Part shown: positions 16,121 to 21,206 of the stretch, in pieces
Numbering within the stretch: the stretch's first letter is position 1
How the letters are laid out: every line of letters starts with the position of its first letter
From: Paludibacteraceae bacterium
GTDB taxonomy: Bacteria > Bacteroidota > Bacteroidia > Bacteroidales > Paludibacteraceae
Reading direction: 5' to 3'
NCBI GenBank assembly: GCA_017439235.1
Contig: JAFSJN010000019.1
Location: 112,498-176,497 of the forward strand
Length of the DNA stretch: 64,000 nt
Made by a program: the position numbers and the translations under genes
Notes under the pieces: generated by a model
Database searches by the model: none
Told to the model about the DNA's origin: nothing
What the model saw: only the letters and a program-made list of their open reading frames with translations

Positions 16121-16160
16121 TTAATTTACGATTTAACGATTTACGATTTACGATTTTAGA
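16121..16160. repeat. TTTACGA micro-tandem repeat at a gene junction
   Basis: Four to five degenerate ATTTACG/ATTTAACG units span the start of the primase gene leader and encode the last residues of the 116-aa neighbour. It belongs to the same class as 6668-6731. Confidence 0.7.
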
Positions 16161-16498
16161 TTGGACTTTACTGAGTTCCACTTTCCTTTCTGGTGTTTCC
16201 AGTTGTAACCGACGGGATGGATTTCGGCATGATCAGACGGATACTCTTTGCGGACTTTCTTGGCGCGTTTGCGGATGGCTCGTTGCATATCTTGCCATTG
16301 CCCTTCGGTCACTTCGAGTTTCTCAATCTCGTGCGGATTCCAAACATCGCAATCTACGATGACGGATTCCATTGTTCCACGACAATGCGTTTTGAGTGGT
16401 CCATTAATGCCACGTACTACGCCGGTTTCGGTGTAAAACGGGCAGGCGCTACTACACTTCGCGCCGCCCTTACGTAATGCAATCAATTGAACGGACAT
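16148..16498 (-). CDS. Conserved-looking hypothetical protein with Cys-rich N-terminus
   Basis: 116 residues, not recognised. It has a cysteine cluster (KCSSACPFYTETG, then HCRGTM), an acidic middle (ECDVWNPHEIEKLEV-type region) and a basic helix (RKRAKKVRKEYP). The C-terminal six residues come from the adjacent micro-repeat, so the end may have shifted recently. It sits 5 nt downstream of the 123-aa gene and 31 nt upstream of the primase gene, in the same direction, which suggests a three-gene replication module. A metal-binding DNA-contact role is possible but unproven. Confidence 0.65.
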   Translation of the reverse strand: MSVQLIALRKGGAKCSSACPFYTETGVVRGINGPLKTHCRGTMESVIVDCDVWNPHEIEKLEVTEGQWQDMQRAIRKRAKKVRKEYPSDHAEIHPVGYNWKHQKGKWNSVKSNLKS

Positions 16499-16503
16499 AC
16501 GTA

Positions 16504-16875
16504 CTACTTTTTGAGGTTACGGATGGCTTCCACCACTTTCGCCATGTCCATCTCGCAGAGGTTTTCTCCCATCTGGTCAACCTGCGATGCCAGGATGTCG
16601 GCGAGATCGCGTCCATCGGCATAGTCGCCATGCGGGATGTACAACTCCAGTTTGATGTGATTGGCGTTTGCCGACACTTTGCCGTAACGGCTCTTATCGA
16701 GCGTCTGCCAGTGGAGTTCGGGATGAACGGTCTGTTCCCGTGCTCCTCGTTCGGTGAAAGTGAACTTGTCTTCCTCGTTGCGGAAGAGTGTTCCTTTACG
16801 GCTGTCCAACACTTGCAAGTCTCCTTGCTTCATCAGCGTGACTAAGTCCACGCACAACATTACTTGTTTCTTCAT
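16504..16875 (-). CDS. Hypothetical protein of the primase module
   Basis: 123 residues from the Met at 16875 (MKKQVMLCVDLVTLMKQG); the longer frame adds ten residues without support. It is predicted cytoplasmic with mixed alpha/beta content: LQVLDSRKGTLFRNEEDKF, HIKLELYIPHGDYADGRDL and a C-terminal helix. No family is recognised. As first gene of the probable three-gene module ending in the primase, it may be a regulator or accessory replication protein. Twelve-bp TTTCGGG repeats lie in its upstream region. Confidence 0.6.
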   Translation of the reverse strand: MKKQVMLCVDLVTLMKQGDLQVLDSRKGTLFRNEEDKFTFTERGAREQTVHPELHWQTLDKSRYGKVSANANHIKLELYIPHGDYADGRDLADILASQVDQMGENLCEMDMAKVVEAIRNLKK

Positions 16876-16959
16876 TATAGATTGCAGGCCGGGGAAATTC
16901 CGCAACCACCATTGATTGTCGGTGTCCAGCCTACAACCTACACAGAAAAAGGCCGTTTT

Positions 16960-17113
16960 TTTCGGGTGAAATTTCGGGTGAAATTTCGGGAACCCGAACG
17001 TAAAAGAATCTTATTGGCACAAAAAGAAAATCGGAACTCACTGATAAACAATGAATTCCGAAATAATTATTTTTTTTGATTTTTTTTTGCTTTTCCCGAA
17101 AGATTACCCGAAA
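16960..17113. promoter_or_regulatory. 12-bp period TTTCGGG repeats upstream of the primase module
   Basis: TTTCGGGTGAAA occurs twice in tandem from 16960, followed by TTTCGGG and its complement CCCGAA. At 17095-17113 the inverse words CCCGAAAGATTA and CCCGAAA recur with the same 12-bp period. The AT-rich region between holds no gene. It looks like a binding-site array for a module regulator. Confidence 0.5.
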
Positions 17114-17116
17114 TGG

Positions 17117-18079
17117 CTAATCGTCGAAGTTCTGACGAGCAGCTAACAACTCTCGCCATTTATCAATTTTTGCCTTAGCTTTTGCACCTGGTTTTCCGCT
17201 ATATTTCGCAATGTGGGTTTTCCCATCGCTTTCAACAAAATGCGAGCGAACGATGAGTTCCATTCCGTATGAATCAGGAAGTTTTATAAACCTGTTATCC
17301 ATCATCATCTGGAATAAAGCATAAATATTATCAGCTCCAATATCACCTCTTTTGATCCGGCACGCGCATATTTTCCCACTAAATAAGTTTGTAAAATCGT
17401 CGGCATCACCATCCTCAATCCATTTTGCTTTAAGTAGCTCTTGATATAAAGCAGCAATATTATAATTGAGCGTTTTTTCTTTAGCAAAAGTCATGTCTTC
17501 CGGTTCGAATGGTTCCGGTTCTTTGGCTTTCTTCTGTTTTGGAATGGGAGCAAACAAATTGTCTATTTCATCGGAGAAATACTGCTCATTTTCCAATTTC
17601 ATATAATCGTTAATCCACGCGCGTAGCGGTTTGGAAAGATGGGTCGATGCTTTTCCGAGGTCGTTCAGGACAGATTCCCACTGTTGTTTGTTATTGTTAC
17701 TAATAACTCCCATGAGCAGTTGTCCCATATACTGATGCACTTCGTCCGAACTAAGATGAAGCGTAATAGCGGCGATGTTCAAAACGATACTAGTAGCGAG
17801 CGTGATTTGTTCGTCTGGAATGGTTTTGTCATATTCGCGGAATCGTGGATAGATTGTTTTCCAAAGGTTTTGAATTTTGGGTATGTACTCATCTCCATTC
17901 TCCTTGATGTTATCTATAATGGAAGCCGATTCGTTAAAAATGTCTTCCGGCCATAGTACAAATGCCTGAAGCCGATTGTCGAAGAACTGACAAATGACTT
18001 CAGCTACTTGAAATAGTGGTTCAGCACCATATTTATTTCTTATGGCGTCCCTTTCTTGGTCTGTGAATTTCCGCTGCAT
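17117..18079 (-). CDS. Unrecognised protein B of a two-gene island module
   Basis: 320 residues from the Met at 18079 (MQRKFTDQERDAIRNK). It is mainly helical, with a Lys/Pro/Glu-rich linker near residues 165-185 (PIPKQKKAKEPEPFEPED) and a basic C-terminal segment (SGKPGAKAKAKIDKWRELLAA). No family is recognised and no catalytic motif is visible. It overlaps the upstream gene by 47 nt, implying translational coupling. Base composition is more AT-rich than the primase module next door, so it may have a separate origin. Longer in-frame Mets up to 18163 would deepen the overlap and are not favoured. Confidence 0.65.
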   Translation of the reverse strand: MQRKFTDQERDAIRNKYGAEPLFQVAEVICQFFDNRLQAFVLWPEDIFNESASIIDNIKENGDEYIPKIQNLWKTIYPRFREYDKTIPDEQITLATSIVLNIAAITLHLSSDEVHQYMGQLLMGVISNNNKQQWESVLNDLGKASTHLSKPLRAWINDYMKLENEQYFSDEIDNLFAPIPKQKKAKEPEPFEPEDMTFAKEKTLNYNIAALYQELLKAKWIEDGDADDFTNLFSGKICACRIKRGDIGADNIYALFQMMMDNRFIKLPDSYGMELIVRSHFVESDGKTHIAKYSGKPGAKAKAKIDKWRELLAARQNFDD

Positions 18080-19049
18080 TTTCAAAATTTTTAGTTTCTG
18101 CATACACATAATCCAACCACTGGACGAGCGCATATTCTTGCTTCTCATCCGTAGTATCATCAATCACTTTCGCGCCTTTCTTATAGTCCTCTATAGGTTC
18201 TCGATTAAGTTTAATAAGCGCATGTACTTTCTCGTCACACCGATAGGCTTTATGGTTCTTGAAATTGAGCACAAGATGATACGCTTGCCCTCCACAAATG
18301 CGAACCATATTCTTGAAGTCCTCCACTTTTTGGTCGAACTCGAAAGGAGAAGCATGATCGGCAAACAGTTTGAACACACCTCGTAGTGCGCCGGTCGCTT
18401 TGACAGTTTCTGTCATGTGGTTAATGGCATCGCTAATCTCCAGTTCTTGGGATTGATCAAGATTCTTAATCTTATCCGGATTATCAATTTCAAACGTGAC
18501 ACTTTGCAGTACATCACCTTTAGAAATTAGTTGGCGATAATAGTCCCAGATGCGCGTGGGCTGCATTTTGGGCAAGAAGGAAACTTTGAGTCTAAAATGT
18601 TGCGTCATGAGAGCAGAGAGATAATCCTGTAAGATGACTCCAGGGTTATCGGGGTTGTTCCCCCATACGGAAGATTTCTCAACTGCGACTTGTCCTCGGT
18701 TATCACGGTTATCAAAAATAACATAGCAATAAGGATTGGATTCCTCTTGCTTTTCAATACACTCGGGTGCGCCACCTTCCGGATTTTCCTCTAACTTAAC
18801 CAAATATTTTATTTGGCTCTTGTGTAATCGAATGAGATAAACCTCTTTGTCATCTTGTCGCCAGATGTAATTGTTAAAGCGTTCTCCGCCTTGTAAGTCG
18901 AAAAGTCCAAGCGTGCTATTCTTGCGAAACATAGAAGCAAAAAGTTCACACGCGTTGTTAAAAGATTCATCTGGATTGACATCTTGATTGTAGGTGTCAA
19001 GCTCATTCGATTTCTCGAATTTGATTTTATATATTGCGAATTGTGCCAT
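18033..19049 (-). CDS. Unrecognised protein A of a two-gene island module
   Basis: 338 residues from the Met at 19049 (MAQFAIYKIKF); the upstream ATG at 19106 is on the wrong side of the promoter at 19096-19103. Beta-rich N-terminal half (YLIRLHKSQIKYLVKLEE, YCYVIFDNRDNRGQVAVEKS) and helical C-terminal half with a basic tail (IHRPRKGRHKK). I considered the KwaB/DUF4868 defence family but cannot show motifs for it. The gene starts a two-gene operon with its own promoter and a palindrome at the transcription start. Its place between a replication module and an origin-like region suggests cargo, possibly defence. Confidence 0.65.
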   Translation of the reverse strand: MAQFAIYKIKFEKSNELDTYNQDVNPDESFNNACELFASMFRKNSTLGLFDLQGGERFNNYIWRQDDKEVYLIRLHKSQIKYLVKLEENPEGGAPECIEKQEESNPYCYVIFDNRDNRGQVAVEKSSVWGNNPDNPGVILQDYLSALMTQHFRLKVSFLPKMQPTRIWDYYRQLISKGDVLQSVTFEIDNPDKIKNLDQSQELEISDAINHMTETVKATGALRGVFKLFADHASPFEFDQKVEDFKNMVRICGGQAYHLVLNFKNHKAYRCDEKVHALIKLNREPIEDYKKGAKVIDDTTDEKQEYALVQWLDYVYAETKNFENAAEIHRPRKGRHKK

Positions 19050-19080
19050 ATCGTTAAATATATTGCCTTTCTGCTGTACT

Positions 19081-19103
19081 GCGCGAAAATTCGCGCAAAG
19101 GTA
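19081..19103 (-). promoter_or_regulatory. Promoter with start-site palindrome for the two-gene module
   Basis: Minus-strand TACCTTTG (19096-19103) is the -7 box. GCGCGAA-AA-TTCGCGC (19081-19096) overlaps the expected transcription start, an operator position. Confidence 0.65.
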
Positions 19104-19201
19104 CAAAAAAAATCTGATATATACAAATATTTTGGCAGGATTCGTTTCACATTTTCTTATCTTACTACGTTCGAACGATTAGGTAAAAGCGGAAATGCTG
19201 C

Positions 19202-19334
19202 TTTCACATTTTCACACTTTCACATATAAATGTAAGTTGGATTTTGGAGCATAATTAATATAATATCAAATATTATTATAATTATGGGAATTTTTTCGAG
19301 GTACACGGATGCGTGAAAGTGTGAAAGTGTGAAA
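19202..19334. repeat. Inverted iteron triplets flanking an AT-rich core (origin-like)
   Basis: Three 8-bp units in minus orientation (19202-19225, TTTCACAT/TTTCACAC) face three in plus orientation (19311-19334, GCGTGAAA then GTGTGAAA twice). The 85 bp between are very AT-rich. TCGAACGATTA-type words lie outside both triplets in inverted orientation (about 19171-19181 and 19335-19345). This is the layout of an iteron origin, and a primase-type gene lies in the same island. Confidence 0.55.
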
Positions 19335-19424
19335 TAATCGTTCGAGGCAATGCGCCGAGATAAGAAACTTCCACACGTCACGCTGGAGAAAATACATTTT
19401 TTTGAAAAATTTTAGCGAAAAACG

Positions 19425-19548
19425 TCGAGGGCACCGACACGGCAAGCCGTCCCACCTCGAAATATAGGCGGAGCCGTACTGTTTTTACATAATTTGTAGG
19501 CTTTGCCTATCCAGTAATTTTACAAAAAAATCACAAATTATGTAAAAA
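19425..19548. repeat. Two large hairpins before the small-gene cassette
   Basis: TCGAGG/CCTCGA (19425-19460) encloses ACGGC-AA-GCCGT. Then perfect 16-bp arms 19482-19497 and 19533-19548 (TTTTTACATAATTTGT and its complement) enclose 35 nt that hold AGGC-TTT-GCCT. The first U-run is not followed by a gene end, so these are not simple terminators. Confidence 0.65.
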
Positions 19549-19586
19549 AGTTGCAAAAAAATTTGGAAAACCTTGAATGTTTGACG

Positions 19587-19594
19587 TACCTTTG
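19587..19594 (+). promoter_or_regulatory. Promoter of the small-gene cassette
   Basis: TACCTTTG, with a TTTGG word 20 nt upstream. It is the only clear promoter before the four small genes that end at the terminator 21036-21069. Confidence 0.75.
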
Positions 19595-19618
19595 CACCAG
19601 ATTTAAAACCTAACGCGT

Positions 19619-19795
19619 ATGGCAATAATCAAACTTAACCCGGACTCGCAAATCCGAGCCATCTCCGGTAGAATAGGCAACACTATCTTCTACATCCGAA
19701 ATGGCAAACAATGTGCCCGACGAGTCTCCACCTCCTCACCTCCCGGGGAATACCGAGACATCATCGACTCATTAACGAGACTTCACCGAGTCTGA
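19619..19795 (+). CDS. Small conserved Bacteroidales protein (ISGRIGNTIFYIRNGKQ family)
   Basis: 58 residues, MAIIKLNPDSQIRAISGRIG..., then FYIRNGKQCARRVS and a Pro-containing linker before a C-terminal helix. The ISG-(K/R)-(V/I/L)-G-N-x-(V/I)-F-Y-x-R-x-G core is a recurring small-protein pattern in Bacteroidales mobile DNA; function is unknown. The basic, glycine-rich core could bind nucleic acid. It begins 25 nt after a -7 box and is the first gene of the cassette. A CTTG-loop element and hairpin element H1 lie between it and the next gene. It is below 60 residues but has a promoter, a start and a family pattern. Confidence 0.8.
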   Translation: MAIIKLNPDSQIRAISGRIGNTIFYIRNGKQCARRVSTSSPPGEYRDIIDSLTRLHRV

Positions 19796-19829
19796 ACAAC
19801 CTATTAAACCTAAACTATTAACCTTTATC

Positions 19830-19900
19830 CCCTCTCACTCGGCATAGAGGGTCCCCAACACAACTTGTTGTGGTGGGGAGAGCGGTGGAGAAAGCGAAGT
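19830..19900 (+). ncRNA. CTTG-loop/AGAG structured element, copy A
   Basis: First hairpin CCCTCT (19830-19835) with AGAGGG (19846-19851) around a 10-nt loop containing GGC. Second hairpin CCCCA/TGGGG enclosing CACAA-CTTG-TTGTG (19853-19878), then AGAG at 19879. Copy B (52417-52500) has the same two-hairpin order. It abuts hairpin element H1. Confidence 0.55.
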
Positions 19901-19903
19901 ATG

Positions 19904-20005
19904 TACTCAGTCAAAAACGTTCTTTTTCGGATTGGGAAATAATCGTGCCCTTGCGGCTAAGAACGAAAAAGCACGAATGCGGGGCCGCATGTTTTTTGAT
20001 GAGTA
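19904..20005 (+). ncRNA. Structured cassette element H, copy 1
   Basis: Outer stem TACTCA/TGAGTA and TCAAAAAC/GTTTTTTGA (19904-19918 with 19991-20005). Inner stem CTTTTTCG/CGAAAAAG, and ATGCGG/CCGCAT hairpin. CGTTCTT can alternatively pair with AAGAACG in the core. The outer and inner stems differ in sequence from copies 2 and 3 but keep pairing. It ends 37 nt before the 125-aa gene. Confidence 0.75.
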
Positions 20006-20042
20006 GCATACGAGCGCCTTGCGAACCGATTGCCGAACGCGA

Positions 20043-20420
20043 ATGGCAAAAGTAGAATGGGCGGACGCTATCAAAACCGTTAGCGGAGCCCTCGTAAAAA
20101 TCAACAAGAAGTCGCCCCACGCGGCTGACCAGAAGATGGTGCTCGGTACCCACCGTACCGCTCCTACCACCAACACCGCTTGCTCCCGCATCTATCTGCG
20201 CGGATTGAGTTCCGTAACCCGCTCGACACCCTTCACCGCTGAAGACCTGGCTCGCCAGTTGCGCTTCAAGACCGTCTCGGCTGCTGTCGCTGCCCGTATG
20301 AAAGACCCGGCTAAGATGATCGCCGACAATACGGCCTTCAACGCTCAGTCGACCTACAAGACGATGAAGTCGTACCTGTGGGCACTGGAGAAAGCCACCT
20401 ACGACCAGCAGAACGGCTAA
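20043..20420 (+). CDS. Conserved Bacteroidales hypothetical protein (MAKVEWADAIKTVSGAL family)
   Basis: 125 residues, basic, beginning MAKVEWADAIKTVSGALVKI. Conserved-looking blocks are THRTAPTTNTACSRIYLRG, FTAEDLARQLRFKTVSAAV and KTMKSYLWALEKATYDQ near the C-terminus. I recognise this as a recurrent uncharacterised family of Bacteroidales, usually near tiny membrane proteins as here, but know no function; a structural or nucleoid-associated role is only a guess, and it is not HU. Start at 20043 is preferred to 20019, which adds residues of the hairpin-flanking sequence. Hairpin elements lie on both sides (H1 ends 37 nt before, H2 starts 13 nt after). Confidence 0.75.
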   Translation: MAKVEWADAIKTVSGALVKINKKSPHAADQKMVLGTHRTAPTTNTACSRIYLRGLSSVTRSTPFTAEDLARQLRFKTVSAAVAARMKDPAKMIADNTAFNAQSTYKTMKSYLWALEKATYDQQNG

Positions 20421-20433
20421 GAAGTTGAAAAAC

Positions 20434-20556
20434 GGATACAATATATACCCGGTTGAAACGTTCTTTTGCGGATTGGGAAATAATCGTGCCCTTGCGGCTA
20501 AGAACGCAAAAGCACGAGTACGGGGCAGTACGTTTTCAGAGGGTATATATGTATCC
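20434..20556 (+). ncRNA. Structured cassette element H, copy 2
   Basis: Outer arms 20434-20450 and 20541-20556 pair over 16 bp with one bulge (GGATACA and TATATACCC with complements). Then TGAAAC/GTTTTCA, inner CTTTTGCG/CGCAAAAG, and hairpin GTAC-GGGGCA-GTAC. The 26-nt core matches copy 1. It ends 24 nt before the next start codon. Confidence 0.78.
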
Positions 20557-20580
20557 ATGAATTTTTAATTCTTAATTTCT

Positions 20581-20781
20581 ATGTCGCTGAAGCAGTTTTA
20601 TATGGCTGTGTTTCTCATTGTGATGGGAGTGGGGATGCTCTTCACGGGCCTCCTCCTCCCTCCACAAGGGGAAATCTCTCCCTCCGTCCTCGTGGCGTAT
20701 GGCGAGACACTCACCTTCGTCGGCTCTGTCATCGGCATCGACTATAACTATCGTAGCAAAAATCACTCTAATAATAAGTGA
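20581..20781 (+). CDS. Small two-helix membrane protein
   Basis: 66 residues. Two hydrophobic segments are visible: YMAVFLIVMGVGMLFTGLLL (6-25) and VAYGETLTFVGSVIGIDY (about 38-55), joined by a PPQGEIS loop. It is probably an inner-membrane hairpin. Bacteroidales genomes carry similar short proteins beside the two preceding families; holin-like behaviour is a possibility only. It lies between hairpin elements H2 and H3 and is transcribed with them. Confidence 0.7.
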   Translation: MSLKQFYMAVFLIVMGVGMLFTGLLLPPQGEISPSVLVAYGETLTFVGSVIGIDYNYRSKNHSNNK

Positions 20782-20799
20782 GTATGAACCCATTAACAC

Positions 20800-20898
20800 G
20801 ATGATACAATATATACCCGGTTGAAACGTTCTTTTGCGGATTGGGAACGCAAAAGCACGAATGCGGGGCCGCATGGTTTCAGAGGGTATATATGCATC
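20800..20898 (+). ncRNA. Structured cassette element H, copy 3 (core deleted)
   Basis: Same outer arms as copy 2 (ATATATACCC at 20809-20818 with GGGTATATAT at 20884-20893), TGAAAC/GTTTCA, CTTTTGCG/CGCAAAAG and ATGCGG/CCGCAT. The core between GATTGGGAA and CGCAAAAG is missing 25 nt relative to copy 2, without loss of stems. It ends 17 nt before the next start codon. Confidence 0.78.
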
Positions 20899-20915
20899 AA
20901 TAAAAGCTTAATTTT

Positions 20916-21026
20916 ATGAATAAAGAATCCAAAAAGTCTCTCTGGAGTTTCTTCATCGGTTTGTTCGAACTAATCTTGTCCATCGGTAAGAAGCACGTCG
21001 ACAAACACGTCAATAATAATCAATAA
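20916..21026 (+). CDS. Tiny single-pass protein with KKHVDKHVNN tail
   Basis: 36 residues: basic start (MNKESKKS), hydrophobic helix LWSFFIGLFELILSIG, then the His/Lys-rich tail KKHVDKHVNNNQ. The size and position resemble the tiny smalltalk-type proteins of Bacteroidales, but the typical C-terminal motif is absent, so that name is not assigned. It is the last cassette gene, followed 9 nt later by a terminator. Tails of the same gene survive as relics at 8095-8127 and 62905-62958. Confidence 0.7.
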   Translation: MNKESKKSLWSFFIGLFELILSIGKKHVDKHVNNNQ

Positions 21027-21035
21027 TCATATGTA

Positions 21036-21069
21036 AAGTGAGCGGCATTCGCGTGCCGCTCACTTTTTT
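21036..21069 (+). terminator. Rho-independent terminator of the small-gene cassette
   Basis: AAGTGAGCGGC pairs with GCCGCTCACTT around an 8-nt loop, followed by TTTT. It marks the end of the four-gene cassette. Confidence 0.9.
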
Positions 21070-21147
21070 GTCAGGCAATAAATGCAGAAAAATACACTTT
21101 CTGTACTCAATTTTACAAATTTATTTGCGTAATTCAAAATAATGCAG

Positions 21148-21155
21148 TACCTTTG
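21148..21155 (+). promoter_or_regulatory. Promoter of the C10 protease gene
   Basis: TACCTTTG with TTTGCG at 21124-21128, 20 nt upstream. The leader to 21207 includes GTTTAGT-type micro-repeat words at 21182-21206. Confidence 0.75.
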
Positions 21156-21206
21156 TAACGAAAATTTCGCTACGCATTAATAGAATATAGTGTTTAGTGA
21201 TTAGAG

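Larger units (their letters stand above)
19050..19618. other. 0.57-kb intergenic, origin-like region
   Basis: No protein gene is supported. It contains the promoter/operator of the unknown pair, inverted iteron triplets around an AT-rich core, and two strong hairpins before the promoter of the small-gene cassette. Confidence 0.7.

Noticed and set aside
18033-19049. KwaB/DUF4868 defence protein
   Set aside because: No matching motif could be shown, and the expected membrane partner is missing.
13849-19334. GTGTGAAA units as a CRISPR or simple slippage repeat
   Set aside because: Units are 8 bp with no spacers, and the composite with its hairpin recurs at separate places, which suits iterons better.
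20043-20420. HU-family DNA-binding protein
   Set aside because: Length and position invite it, but the HU signature arm and fold pattern are absent.
19911-20558. Minus-strand frames of 94 and 215 residues across the H elements
   Set aside because: They are repeats of the hairpin sequence read in reverse and include coding strand of the 125-aa gene; no family features.
19904-20898. H elements as integron attC sites
   Set aside because: They precede genes in an array, but the RYYYAAC and GTTRRRY boxes are absent and no integron integrase is visible. Kept only as an alternative.
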